DNA of 64,000 nucleotides from an uncultured Opitutaceae bacterium (GTDB lineage Bacteria > Verrucomicrobiota > Verrucomicrobiia > Opitutales > Opitutaceae). The stretch's first letter is position 1, and each line of letters opens with the position of its first letter. This document shows positions 41,192 through 49,602 of this stretch, piece by piece. The translations under genes were made by a program, and so were the position numbers. The stretch covers positions 62,001 to 126,000 of the forward strand of contig CAITBM010000063.1 in NCBI GenBank assembly GCA_903890485.1, written 5' to 3'. Under the pieces are notes generated by a model, which was not told the origin of the DNA, made no database searches, and saw nothing but the letters and a program-made list of their open reading frames with translations.

Positions 41192-41820
41192 CTCTGGTCG
41201 GCCTTCCGCGAAAGGCGGTGGACCAAAAAGTAGTAGGCGCTCCCAAGGACTGCAGCCGCGAGGGTGACCCAAATCGTGATCTCGCGGATCTCGCCGTGCA
41301 TGAGCCGCTCGTCCTTGCCTGCGATGACCGAGATGTAGGTGAGCACCCCGCACCAGAAGGCGGAGCCCACGAAAGTGTAGAGGCAGAATTTCCAGAAGGT
41401 CATCCGGACGATGCCCGCCGGGATCCCGATCAGGTGGCGCACGACCGGCAGCATCCGGGACAGGAAGATTCCGAAGCTGCCGAAGCGCGCGGACCAGCGC
41501 TCGGCCCGCTCGATCTTTTCCTGGGAGATCAGGAAAAACTTTCCGTAGCGCACGACCAAGGGCCGGCCCGCGATGCGGGAGGCCCCGTACATGAGTATCG
41601 CGCCAATCAGGCTGCCGACGGCGGCCGCCAGCACGATTCCAGGAAGGGTCATTCCGCTGGCGCCCGCAAGAACGAGGAGGACTGCCGGAGGTATAACCAA
41701 TTCGCTGGGAAGGGGTACCACCGAACTCTCAAGCGCCATCAGGAAGATGATGTACGCATAGCCCCCCGTCTGCAGCGAGTGCTGGTAGGAGGCGAGAAGA
41801 CGCTGAACGAGGTCGTGCAA
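41188..41820 (-). CDS. DedA family membrane protein
   Basis: A 210-residue DedA/VTT-domain protein. The marker segments are FLMALESSVVPLPSELVIPP near the N-terminus and FGIFLSRMLPVVRHLIGIPA in the middle, with re-entrant helices and four to five membrane segments. DedA proteins are lipid flippase/scramblase-like and support membrane-lipid recycling and envelope homeostasis. Its stop overlaps the convergent chrA stop by 4 bp. Confidence 0.9.
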   Translation of the reverse strand: MHDLVQRLLASYQHSLQTGGYAYIIFLMALESSVVPLPSELVIPPAVLLVLAGASGMTLPGIVLAAAVGSLIGAILMYGASRIAGRPLVVRYGKFFLISQEKIERAERWSARFGSFGIFLSRMLPVVRHLIGIPAGIVRMTFWKFCLYTFVGSAFWCGVLTYISVIAGKDERLMHGEIREITIWVTLAAAVLGSAYYFLVHRLSRKADQS

Positions 41821-41827
41821 GGGCCGA

Positions 41828-41983
41828 TCAAACGTCGGGCTTCGTCTTGCGAAGACCCTGGACGCGATCGCCCGGCTTCCAGAAGCCGCGCTTCTTCAGC
41901 AAGTCAATGCGCTCAAAGCGCTTCAGGACGTTGCGCTTGACGACGATACCGCTGCTGCCTTGGAGGCTCTTGTGCTGTGACAT
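41828..41983 (-). CDS. Small basic protein (Verrucomicrobia/Chlamydiae type)
   Basis: A 51-residue strongly basic cytoplasmic protein: MSQHKSLQGSSGIVVKRNVL, then KRFERIDLLKKRGFWKPGDR, ending LRKTKPDV. This matches the small basic protein family (TIGR04137) that I know from the Verrucomicrobia/Planctomycetes/Chlamydiae group; the MSQHxSL start, KRNVLKRFER core and LPKTKP-like end are diagnostic. Function is unknown; abundance and charge suggest RNA or ribosome association. It lies just upstream of dedA on the same strand (7 bp), and is a useful lineage marker. Confidence 0.88.
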   Translation of the reverse strand: MSQHKSLQGSSGIVVKRNVLKRFERIDLLKKRGFWKPGDRVQGLRKTKPDV

Positions 41984-42124
41984 GGCGTTAAATGGGACGA
42001 AAGTTGGGAGTTAAAGGGGTCACTAGGTAAGGTTGGGGCCGCGCCATGACAAGGAGAAATTCGACCTTGACCCTCCTAGGTGAGCCGCCACTTTTGGCCT
42101 TTCCGCATCCGAAACCACACCGTT

Positions 42125-42325
42125 ATGAGGGACGACTACATCAAACAAGCGCTGGGCAAGATCATGGATCCCAACATCCTGATCAATGTTGTCTCGCGCC
42201 GCGTTAAGCAGCTCAAGCGTGGCAACCGCCCCCTTGTCGAGTCCCTGGAAAAGCTTTCCCCCGAGGATATCGCCCTGCGCGAGATCATTGAGGAAAAGAT
42301 TAGCTTCGAGGCCGGCGAGAACTGA
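42125..42325 (+). CDS. rpoZ: DNA-directed RNA polymerase omega subunit
   Basis: A 66-residue protein from ATG 42125. The segment VVSRRVKQLKRGNRPLVESL followed by SPEDIALREIIEEKI matches the omega/Rpb6 core (R-V-xQL-xxG-xPL…DIAlxEIxxgKI). Omega helps fold beta-prime and assemble RNA polymerase. It is shorter than E. coli RpoZ (91 residues) but contains the whole conserved core. SmpB follows 68 bp later on the same strand. Confidence 0.85.
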   Translation: MRDDYIKQALGKIMDPNILINVVSRRVKQLKRGNRPLVESLEKLSPEDIALREIIEEKISFEAGEN

Positions 42326-42393
42326 CCCGGCACCCGCGCCTTGGGCGCGGCGGGCGGGGTTGGCCCGCGGGCCCCTGGAAACCGACCCGTTCC

Positions 42394-42870
42394 ATGGCTG
42401 CGCACAAGAAAGACGCCCCGCGCCTGTCCGAGGTCAGGAATTCAAAGGTTTTCCGCGACTTCACGGTAGGGGACCGCTTCGAGGCCGGGGTCCAGTTGAA
42501 GGGCACCGAGGTCAAGTCGATCCGCACGGGCCGCGCGCAGATCAGCGACGCATTCTGCCGGGTCGAGAAGGACGAGGTGTGGATGTACGGGGCCCACATT
42601 GAGCCGTACGCATTTGCTAATCTCGGCAATCACGACTCGAAGCGCATACGCAAGCTCCTGCTCCACCGCAGCGACATCCGCAAGATCGCCCTTGCGATGA
42701 ACGCCGGGGGCAAGGCCCTGATCCCCCTTCGGATGTATTTCAAGGAAGCCCTGGTGAAGGTCGAGGTGGCGCTCTGCACCGGAAAGAAACTTTTCGACAA
42801 ACGCGAGGACCTGAAGAAAAAGGCACAGATGCGCGAGGTGAACAAGGCGATGAGGTCCCGACGCGGATGA
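42394..42870 (+). CDS. smpB: SsrA-binding protein SmpB
   Basis: A 158-residue tmRNA-binding protein for ribosome rescue. Motifs: RNSKVFRDFTVGDRFEAGVQ, LKGTEVKSIRTGRAQISDAF, WMYGAHIEPYAFAN, HDSKRIRKLLLHRSDI, LIPLRMYFKE and a basic tail (KREDLKKKAQMREVNKAMRS). Length is typical. It overlaps thrB by 4 bp (ATGA). The tmRNA gene is not in this window. Confidence 0.97.
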   Translation: MAAHKKDAPRLSEVRNSKVFRDFTVGDRFEAGVQLKGTEVKSIRTGRAQISDAFCRVEKDEVWMYGAHIEPYAFANLGNHDSKRIRKLLLHRSDIRKIALAMNAGGKALIPLRMYFKEALVKVEVALCTGKKLFDKREDLKKKAQMREVNKAMRSRRG

Positions 42871-43778
42871 AGGCCCGGAAAGACTCCGTCCTTGTCCGGG
42901 TACCCGCGAGCACGTCCAACTGCGGGGCGGGATTCGATACCCTGGGCCTGGCGCTCGGCCTCTATAACCGGGTCTGGATAGGTCGGGCCGCCGGCCCGGA
43001 TCCGATCGCCGACCGTCCATCGGACGCCCGGGCCCAGGAGATGGCCGTCGAGGCCGCGCGCGCCTTCGGCGACGCAACGGGGCAGACCGCCCCGGGATTC
43101 CGCTACCGGATCGAGGGAGACGTTCCGCCGGCCCGCGGGCTGGGCTCAAGCGTCACGGTTCTTGCCGGGATTGTCGCTGGCCTCGACGCGCTCGTGGGGA
43201 CCGGGCTCACGCGCCACCGGCAAGTCGGGATCGTCACCGCTCTGGAGGGCCATCCCGACAATGCTTCAGCCGGAATCCTTGGGGGCTTCTGCGTCTCCCG
43301 CTGCGACCCGGTGAGCGGCGCCTATCTCGACACCAAGCGTTTCGAGATCCCTGCCGACGTTGCCTTTGTTGTGGTCTCGCCCCCGGTGGAGCTCATGACC
43401 AAGGAGTCCCGGGGCGCCTTGCCCCAGTCGCTTCCGTTCTTTGACGCCGTTAAGAGCGTCAACAGCGCCGCGTACCTTGTCGCGGCGTTCGCCTCCGGAG
43501 ACTTTGCGAGCCTGCGCCACGCAACCGGCGATTTCATCCACGAGCCCTACCGGCTTCCCCGGATCGCCGGAGCGAGCGAGGCGATCGCGGCCGGGATCGG
43601 TGCCGGGGCGTGGACGGGCTGGCTGAGCGGGAGCGGCTCAAGCGTCCTGTGCGTCTGCGAGAAGCAGCGGGCGGAGCAGGTGTTTGCCGCGATGCTGGCC
43701 GCCTTCGCGGCAGCCGGGATGCCGGGAGAGGGCAGGATACTTTTTGCGGACAATGCCGGGCTAACGGTCGAGGGCTAG
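42867..43778 (+). CDS. thrB: Homoserine kinase
   Basis: A 303-residue GHMP-family homoserine kinase, penultimate step of threonine synthesis. Motifs: VRVPASTSNCGAGFDTLGLA at the N-terminus, the ATP loop ARGLGSSVTVLAGIVAGL, EGHPDNASAGILGGF and GAWTGWLSGSGSSVLCV. The start overlaps the smpB stop (ATGA). asd, an earlier enzyme of the pathway, is encoded at 52278. Confidence 0.93.
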   Translation: MKARKDSVLVRVPASTSNCGAGFDTLGLALGLYNRVWIGRAAGPDPIADRPSDARAQEMAVEAARAFGDATGQTAPGFRYRIEGDVPPARGLGSSVTVLAGIVAGLDALVGTGLTRHRQVGIVTALEGHPDNASAGILGGFCVSRCDPVSGAYLDTKRFEIPADVAFVVVSPPVELMTKESRGALPQSLPFFDAVKSVNSAAYLVAAFASGDFASLRHATGDFIHEPYRLPRIAGASEAIAAGIGAGAWTGWLSGSGSSVLCVCEKQRAEQVFAAMLAAFAAAGMPGEGRILFADNAGLTVEG

Positions 43779-43788
43779 GGTTCTTGGC

Positions 43789-44211
43789 CTAGCTTTTCCG
43801 CTCGGGCACGTCCTTGCCGGGCCATACCTCGAGGACGGCGGCCGTCAGGGGCCTCCAGCCGAAGGGCTTCTGAAGGCGCATCTTCAGCCTCCTCAGGCGC
43901 GAGAGCTCGTGCTCAAGCGGATCCAAGTTGTGACCCGAGATCATGATGAAGATCGATTTGGGTGAAATCTTGGAAGCGCGCCGGATGAACTCGATTCCAT
44001 CCATTTCGGGCATGAAGTAGTCGGAGACGATCACGCCTGCTGATATATCCTTGAGCGCCCCCAGGGCGTCGAGCGGCCGGGTGAAGGAATAGACCGTGCA
44101 GTCCAGGTTGTCCCGGATCATCTCCGCCATCAGTTCGACATAGGATTTCTCATCGTCGACGATGACCACCGACCGCTTGGGCGCCTCGATCTTATTTTTG
44201 GCGTTCTTCAC
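43789..44211 (-). CDS. Single-domain response regulator
   Basis: A CheY-like receiver of about 140 residues. Acidic pocket VIVDDEKS (Asp19/Asp20), phospho-acceptor Asp64 in VSDYFMPEMDG, and Lys115 in LQKPFGW. There is no output domain. No ATG precedes the receiver; GTG 44211 is my choice and TTG 44253 is an alternative, neither with a good ribosome site. No histidine kinase is adjacent. It converges on thrB. Confidence 0.8.
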   Translation of the reverse strand: MKNAKNKIEAPKRSVVIVDDEKSYVELMAEMIRDNLDCTVYSFTRPLDALGALKDISAGVIVSDYFMPEMDGIEFIRRASKISPKSIFIMISGHNLDPLEHELSRLRRLKMRLQKPFGWRPLTAAVLEVWPGKDVPERKS

Positions 44212-44330
44212 ACCGGGAAAGGGAAGCCGCCCAGCCTGTCGGACGGTTGGCAAAATGCAATGCGCAAGGCGCTTGCGTTAGTGCGGCATCCGGGGGAAAA
44301 GGTGGGGCCCCGCGCATTTCCGCTGCTTCC

Positions 44331-44795
44331 ATGATCCATATCGTCCTTTTTCAACCCGAGATACCCCAGAACACGGGCAACATCGGCCGAATGTGCGCGC
44401 TCACCAAGTCGAGGCTTCACCTGATCCATCCCCTCGGGTTTGCCATAACCGACCGGAACTTGAGGAGGGCCGGCATGGACTACTGGTTCTCACTCGACGT
44501 CCACGAGCACGCCGACTGGGCGGCGTTCCGCGGAAGCAGCTCAGGCCCCAAGCGGTTATGGCTTTTCACCACAAAGGCCGAACTCGGCTTCTGGGACGCG
44601 AAGTTTGAGGATGACGACGGCTTGGTCTTCGGCAACGAGGGGAGCGGGGCGCCCGATTGGCTGCACGCAGAGCTTGCCGGCAACCGGGTCACGATCCCGC
44701 ATGCCAATCCCGACTTGAGGTCGCTCAACCTGAGCACGGCCGCCGGGGTGGCAGCGTACGAGGCGCTGCGCCAGACCGGCGGTTTCGGAGCCTAG
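44331..44795 (+). CDS. trmL: tRNA (cytidine/uridine-34 2'-O)-methyltransferase
   Basis: A 154-residue SPOUT methyltransferase of the TrmL type, modifying the wobble base of tRNA-Leu. ATG 44331 gives MIHIVLFQPEIPQNTGNIGR; further motifs are LIHPLGFAITDRNLRRAGMD, YW, LVFGNEGSGAP and VTIPHANPDLRSLNLSTAAG, the knotted SAM site. Full length, no extra domain. Followed by prs 53 bp downstream. Confidence 0.95.
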   Translation: MIHIVLFQPEIPQNTGNIGRMCALTKSRLHLIHPLGFAITDRNLRRAGMDYWFSLDVHEHADWAAFRGSSSGPKRLWLFTTKAELGFWDAKFEDDDGLVFGNEGSGAPDWLHAELAGNRVTIPHANPDLRSLNLSTAAGVAAYEALRQTGGFGA

Positions 44796-44848
44796 GCTCA
44801 ATTTTGGGGTAGCCTACGGCAGGTGCCCGCACAAGATGGCCTGTTCAT

Positions 44849-45796
44849 ATGAGCGAGTCCCGATTGAAGGTCTTTTCAGGCAATTCGAATAAAGTTTTGG
44901 CAGAGGACATCTGCCGCAGCATCGGGGTGCCGCTCGGCCAGGCCACTGTCACGAGCTTTCCCGATGGGGAGACGTTCGTGAAGATCGACGAGAACATCCG
45001 CGGGCACGACGTATTTATCGTCCAGTCGACCTGCCCCCCGTCAAACCAGCACCTGATGGAGCTGCTGATCATGATCGATGCCGCGCGCCGAGCCTCGGCC
45101 GACCGCATCACTGCCGTCCTCCCATTCTACGGCTATGCCAGGCAGGACAGGAAGGACCAGCCCCGCGTGCCGATCACGGCGAAACTCGTCGCGAACCTCC
45201 TCGTCTCCGCAGGTGCAAACCGGGTCCTCACGATGGACCTGCACAGCCAGCAGATCCAGGGGTTCTTCGACATACCGGTGGACCACCTGTACGCCTCGCC
45301 GGTCTTCTTCGAGTATCTGGGCAGGACGAAGACCGACAATCTGGTCGTGTGCTCGCCGGACGTCGGCGGGATGAAGATGGCGGCGGCCTACGCCGACATC
45401 CTCGGCGCAAGCCTCGGGATGGTCGCCAAGAGGCGCAAGAACGCGACCACGGTTGAGGCGATCAGCGTCGTCGGCGAGGTCGAGGGCTGCGACATCCTCC
45501 TGGTTGACGACATCACCGAGACCGCGGGAACGCTCACGGCGGCCGCCGCGATCCTTCGGGAACGGGGCGCAAAGAAGATCCGCGCTGCGGTCAGCCACTG
45601 CATCCTTAACGAGATCGCGTACGAGCGCATCCGCAGCGGGATCATCGACGAGCTGATCACGACCAACACGGTCCCCATCGACACCCGGGGTCTTCCGGTG
45701 ACGGTGCTGAGCGTCGCGGGCCTGCTCGGCCAGGCGATCCAGCGCATCAACACGAACGAGAGCATCACGAGCCTCTTCCGGATCAAGGGATTCTAA
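44849..45796 (+). CDS. prs: Ribose-phosphate pyrophosphokinase
   Basis: A 315-residue PRPP synthetase. Motifs: LKVFSGNSNKVLAEDICRSI, SFPDGETFVKIDENIRGHDV, LPFYGYARQDRKDQPRVPIT, LTMDLHSQQIQGFFDIPVDH, VSPDVGG-like CSPDVGGMKMA and the PRPP loop CDILLVDDITETAGTLTAAA. Supplies PRPP for nucleotide synthesis, including the orotate phosphoribosyltransferase encoded nearby. Confidence 0.97.
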   Translation: MSESRLKVFSGNSNKVLAEDICRSIGVPLGQATVTSFPDGETFVKIDENIRGHDVFIVQSTCPPSNQHLMELLIMIDAARRASADRITAVLPFYGYARQDRKDQPRVPITAKLVANLLVSAGANRVLTMDLHSQQIQGFFDIPVDHLYASPVFFEYLGRTKTDNLVVCSPDVGGMKMAAAYADILGASLGMVAKRRKNATTVEAISVVGEVEGCDILLVDDITETAGTLTAAAAILRERGAKKIRAAVSHCILNEIAYERIRSGIIDELITTNTVPIDTRGLPVTVLSVAGLLGQAIQRINTNESITSLFRIKGF

Positions 45797-45861
45797 GGGG
45801 CCGCCCGTTGGCGCGGAATTTGGAACACGTTCGTCGGCAAGGGGGTCACCCTGAATCAATC

Positions 45862-47286
45862 ATGAACACCCGATCAGCTTATAGACTCCCGACATTGGCG
45901 GCTCTCGCCCTTGGCTTTTGCGTCGCGGCCCACGGGGCCGCAACCCCCGGGGCCACCGCCCTGGCGAAGATGCCGGAGCTGAAGAAGGACTACTCGCCCG
46001 TGGGCGACGGGAAGACCCCCGTCATCTCAAGCTACGCCGACATCGTCGAGGCGGCCGAGAAGGAGGTCGTCTCGATCAATTCGACGCGCACGGTCCATGA
46101 GAAGGTCCAGGCCAACCCGCTGCTTCGCCAGTTCTTCGGCGACGTTCCCGACCAGGACCGCGAGAGCAAGGAAATGGGGCTGGGCTCGGGGGTCATCGTC
46201 TCGGCGGACGGCTACATCCTCACCAACAACCACGTGGTGGCCGATGCCGATGAACTGACGGTGGTCCTTTCCGACAGCCGCAAGTTCCCGGCCAAGGTTG
46301 TCGGGGCCGACCCGAAGACCGACATTGCCGTGGTGAAGATTGATGCGACGGGCCTGCAGGCCGTCACCTTCGCCGACAGCGACAAGCTTCGGGTCGGGGA
46401 CGTCGTTTTCGCGGTCGGGAACCCCTTGGGGGTCGGGGAGACCGTTACGATGGGCATCGTCTCGGCAAAGAGCCGCAACGTCGGCATCCTCGAGGACGTG
46501 AACGGCTACGAGGACTTCATCCAGACTGACGCGGCGATCAACATGGGCAACTCGGGAGGGGCCCTGATCGACGCCAAGGGCCGGTTCGTGGGCATCAACA
46601 GCGCCATCGTCTCGCCGTCCAGGGGCAATATCGGGATCGGGTTCGCAGTCCCGGTCAACATGGCCGCAAACGTCATGAGGAGCCTGATCGAGACCGGAAC
46701 CGTGAGCCGGGGTTTCCTCGGGGTGGGCGGAGACCCCATCACGCCTGACATCGCCGAGCAGGTCCACCTTCCCAAGGACGCAACGGGTGTCATCGTCACC
46801 ATAACCGATCCGGACGGACCGGCTGACAAGGCCGGCCTGAAGCGGGGCGACGTGATCATGCAGGTCAACGGCAAGGCGATCACCAACCACGATGAGCTTC
46901 GCCTGACGATCTCGCAGATGGCACCGGGGAGCAAGGTGACGCTCGGCGTCTCCCGGGACGGGAAGCCGCTCACGATCGAGGTCACTCTCTCGCAGTTCTC
47001 CGAGCGGCCGAACGAGCTCTTGGACGGGGTTGAGGTCGGAAAACTGACCGACGACGTGCGCCGTCACCTGGGGATCGACTCCCGGATCACGGGCCTGGTC
47101 GTGACCAAGGTCGAAGAAAAGAGCGAGTACACTGCGGACCTGCCCCAGGGGGCGGTGGTGGTCGAGATCAACCGCGCCCCGGTCGAGGACCTGGCGGCGG
47201 CGAAGGCGCTCCTCCACCCAGGGCGAAACCTGTTTCTGGTCTATTACCAGGGCTACCAGCGCTACGTGGTCGTGACCAAGCGCTAG
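45862..47286 (+). CDS. Periplasmic Deg/HtrA-type serine protease with two PDZ domains
   Basis: A 474-residue exported protease (ATG 45862, signal peptide cleaved near AAHGA). Catalytic triad: His124 (TNNHVVADAD), Asp154 (KTDIAVVKI) and Ser231 (NMGNSGGALID). PDZ1 spans about 290-385 (RGFLGVGGDPITPDIAEQVH) and a weaker PDZ2 about 395-470 (GLVVTKVEEKSEYTADL). This is the DegP/DegQ plan for envelope protein quality control. The short acidic Q-linker region between signal and protease is unremarkable. Confidence 0.92.
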   Translation: MNTRSAYRLPTLAALALGFCVAAHGAATPGATALAKMPELKKDYSPVGDGKTPVISSYADIVEAAEKEVVSINSTRTVHEKVQANPLLRQFFGDVPDQDRESKEMGLGSGVIVSADGYILTNNHVVADADELTVVLSDSRKFPAKVVGADPKTDIAVVKIDATGLQAVTFADSDKLRVGDVVFAVGNPLGVGETVTMGIVSAKSRNVGILEDVNGYEDFIQTDAAINMGNSGGALIDAKGRFVGINSAIVSPSRGNIGIGFAVPVNMAANVMRSLIETGTVSRGFLGVGGDPITPDIAEQVHLPKDATGVIVTITDPDGPADKAGLKRGDVIMQVNGKAITNHDELRLTISQMAPGSKVTLGVSRDGKPLTIEVTLSQFSERPNELLDGVEVGKLTDDVRRHLGIDSRITGLVVTKVEEKSEYTADLPQGAVVVEINRAPVEDLAAAKALLHPGRNLFLVYYQGYQRYVVVTKR

Positions 47287-47301
47287 GGCACCGGGGCGGT
47301 T

Positions 47302-47877
47302 TCAGCTGCCGGGTTTCTCGATCGGAATCCTGGCCAGGTCCTCCGGGACCTGGTCGGCGGGGTAGGTCGGAAAACTGAGCTCAAGGAGCGAGACCGCGGG
47401 CACGTCGAATCGAACCGTGGACGCGCTCCGGTCGACAAGCATCGCCACGCCCGCCACGACGCCCCCGGCCTTGCGGACGATCTCTACGCATTCGTTCACG
47501 CGGCCCCCGCGGGTCACCACGTCCTCGGCGACCAAGACCCTCTCCCCGGGCGCGAAGGTGAACCCCCGACGGAGCACCAGAACGTTGTTCTCCTTCTCGC
47601 AGAAAATGTAGCGGGCCTTGGCCTGGCGCGCCAGCTCCTGGCCGATCACCAGGCCGCCCATCGCCGGGGCGAGGACGGTCGTGAAGGCGAGTCCCGCCGC
47701 CCGGACCTTGGCCAGGAGAAGCTCGGAGAGCCGTTCCACGGCGTCCATGCGCTGGCACACCTGGGCGCACTGGAAATAGTGGCCGCTGTGGAGGCCCGAC
47801 CTGAGGACGAAATGGCCCCTCAGGAGGGCCTTGGTGCGCGTGAAGATGTCGAGGATTTCCTGTTGGTTGGGATCCAT
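47302..47877 (-). CDS. pyrE: Orotate phosphoribosyltransferase
   Basis: A 191-residue type I phosphoribosyltransferase for pyrimidine synthesis, from ATG 47877 (MDPNQQEILDIFTRTKALLR). Seen: HFVLRSGLHSGHYFQCAQV, APAMGGLVIGQELARQ, ARYIFCEKENNVLVLRRGF and the PRPP loop ERVLVAEDVVTRGGRVNECV. The SGLHSGHYFQ variant is the long-chain form common outside enterobacteria. Confidence 0.92.
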   Translation of the reverse strand: MDPNQQEILDIFTRTKALLRGHFVLRSGLHSGHYFQCAQVCQRMDAVERLSELLLAKVRAAGLAFTTVLAPAMGGLVIGQELARQAKARYIFCEKENNVLVLRRGFTFAPGERVLVAEDVVTRGGRVNECVEIVRKAGGVVAGVAMLVDRSASTVRFDVPAVSLLELSFPTYPADQVPEDLARIPIEKPGS

Positions 47878-47986
47878 GTGCCCCCGAGTCGAAACGGTTC
47901 CCACGGCAAGTTCAACGCTTCATAGCTTTGGGATGATGCGTTGAAAAATCCTGCCGGGCGATTTAGGGTGCGCTCCGATCAAGAGC

Positions 47987-48838
47987 ATGGCCCTTAAATC
48001 CGACCTGCAGATTCCCCTGGAAGACGAGCTCGGCGACGTGCTCGAGAAGGCCATGGCCTGCGCCCGGCTGACTCCCGAGACGCTTTCTGAGAGGTCGGGT
48101 GTCGCGGTTTCGGCGATCCGTGACGCAATTGACTACCGCCCTGAGATCGGTCCCGGCGACTGCAGCCGCCTTGCGGCCGTTCTCGGCCTCAACGAGGTGG
48201 GGCTTTGCGCCCTTGCGTCGGGGAAGTATCCGCTGCCCCACTGCGACGGGCTGCCTTTCAGCGTCTGGCCCCTGAGGGTGGCCTACGGCATCGGGGTCGT
48301 GAACGCCTACGTCGTCGGCTGCGCGAAAGGACGAGGGCTTCTTTTTGACACGGGTCCCGGCGGCGGCGCTCTCGAGGCGGAGTGGCCCGAGGCGGTGGTC
48401 GGCATAGACGGGATTTTTGTGACCCACGTTGAGGCCGAGCACGCCGGGGGCCTTAGGGATGCTATCCGGTTTTTTGGGGTCAAGGAGGCCTATGTTCCGT
48501 CCGGCGCAGAGGTCCCCCCGGCTTTCCCGCTTGGCGAGGGGGAGACGCTTGAATTCGGCTCGCTCGTGGTGACCGCGTTCAGGACCCCGGGCCACTGCGC
48601 GATGCACAACTGCTACCACATCCGCTCGGCTGCGCTCCCGAAGGCCCGTTCGCTCCTTGTGACCGGCGACCTTGTCTTTGCCGGCTCGGCGGGTGGCCCT
48701 TACCACTGCCATAAGCAGCTCCGGGCCCACTTGGGACGGGTGCTGGGCGCCGTCCCCGCGGACACCGTGGTGGCACCGGGCCATGGGCCCATGACCACTG
48801 CAGGCAACGAGCTTCGGTATAACCCGTTTGTCTCCTAG
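47987..48838 (+). CDS. HTH-fused metallo-beta-lactamase-fold protein with altered metal motif
   Basis: A 283-residue protein with two parts. Residues about 12-80 form an XRE-like helix-turn-helix (ETLSERSGVAVSAIRDAIDY, then CSRLAAVLGLNEVGLCALAS). Residues 90-283 are a metallo-beta-lactamase fold: LLFDTGPGGG, TPGHCAMHN (His203), LLVTGDLVFAGS (Asp228) and APGHGP (His266). The canonical HxHxDH is here His147-Val-Glu149-Ala-Glu151-His152, replacing one His and the Asp by Glu. The protein may bind metal differently, or use the fold for ligand sensing by a DNA-binding regulator. I know of no characterised member. Confidence 0.75.
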   Translation: MALKSDLQIPLEDELGDVLEKAMACARLTPETLSERSGVAVSAIRDAIDYRPEIGPGDCSRLAAVLGLNEVGLCALASGKYPLPHCDGLPFSVWPLRVAYGIGVVNAYVVGCAKGRGLLFDTGPGGGALEAEWPEAVVGIDGIFVTHVEAEHAGGLRDAIRFFGVKEAYVPSGAEVPPAFPLGEGETLEFGSLVVTAFRTPGHCAMHNCYHIRSAALPKARSLLVTGDLVFAGSAGGPYHCHKQLRAHLGRVLGAVPADTVVAPGHGPMTTAGNELRYNPFVS

Positions 48839-48850
48839 GCCCCGCGCCTA

Positions 48851-49573
48851 CTAGACCGCGTCGACAATGAAAGCCACCGACGTGGCGTTGTCGGGTCCGC
48901 CCCGCTGGACGGCAAGCTCCACGAGCTCCCGGACGATTTCGGTCGGGTCCTGGGCCTTGGCCATGATGTCCCGTATGTCCTTTTCGGAAACCATGCGGGT
49001 CACCCCGTCGGTGCAGAAAACGAAGCGGTCGCCGGGTTCCAGCGGCAGGTCCGATAGGTCCACGTCGGGCGTCAGCGCCTGTCCCATGCAGCGAGTAAGC
49101 GCCCCGCGCTGGGACTCGCTGTAGTAGACGACCTCGCCCCTCGCACGGCGCCTCTTTGCCTCGTTCTCGACGGAGTGGTCCTCCGTAAGAAAGAACAGGT
49201 GGCCCTTCTTCAACGCGAAGGCCCGGGAGTCGCCGACATGGGCGAGCTTGAGGCGACCGGAACGGACGCACCCGACGGTCAGCGTGGAGCCGATTCCCAG
49301 TCCCGGGCTCAGCTTCATTCCCAGGGCGACGACTGCGTCGTTGGCCCTTGCGACGATCGATCGCAAATCGAGCTCGCCGTCCTGGGGAGCACCCCTGACG
49401 CCGCCCGACACCCTATCAACGGTCTCCTGCGCGGCCTCGCCGCCTCCGGGAAGCCCGCCGACCCCGTCTGCGACCCCGAAAAGCTGGGCCGATTCGTCGA
49501 AGAGCATCCGGTCCTCGTTCTCCTTGCGCACCTTGCCGATGTCAGAATAGCAGGCGGCGCGCAGGATCGTCAT
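48851..49573 (-). CDS. PP2C-family serine/threonine phosphatase
   Basis: A 240-residue Stp/PrpC-type phosphatase. Metal motifs: SDIGKVRKENEDRM, FGVADGVGGLPGG, LAHVGDSRAFALK, CTDGVTRMVSEKD and QRGGPDNATSVAFI. It is soluble and would reverse Ser/Thr phosphorylation by Hanks-type kinases, none of which is in the window. It is downstream of the DinG-like helicase on the same strand (29 bp), possibly one transcript. Confidence 0.92.
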   Translation of the reverse strand: MTILRAACYSDIGKVRKENEDRMLFDESAQLFGVADGVGGLPGGGEAAQETVDRVSGGVRGAPQDGELDLRSIVARANDAVVALGMKLSPGLGIGSTLTVGCVRSGRLKLAHVGDSRAFALKKGHLFFLTEDHSVENEAKRRRARGEVVYYSESQRGALTRCMGQALTPDVDLSDLPLEPGDRFVFCTDGVTRMVSEKDIRDIMAKAQDPTEIVRELVELAVQRGGPDNATSVAFIVDAV

Positions 49574-49602
49574 GTGAGGTACGGACTCTAGACCGCTGGC
49601 CG

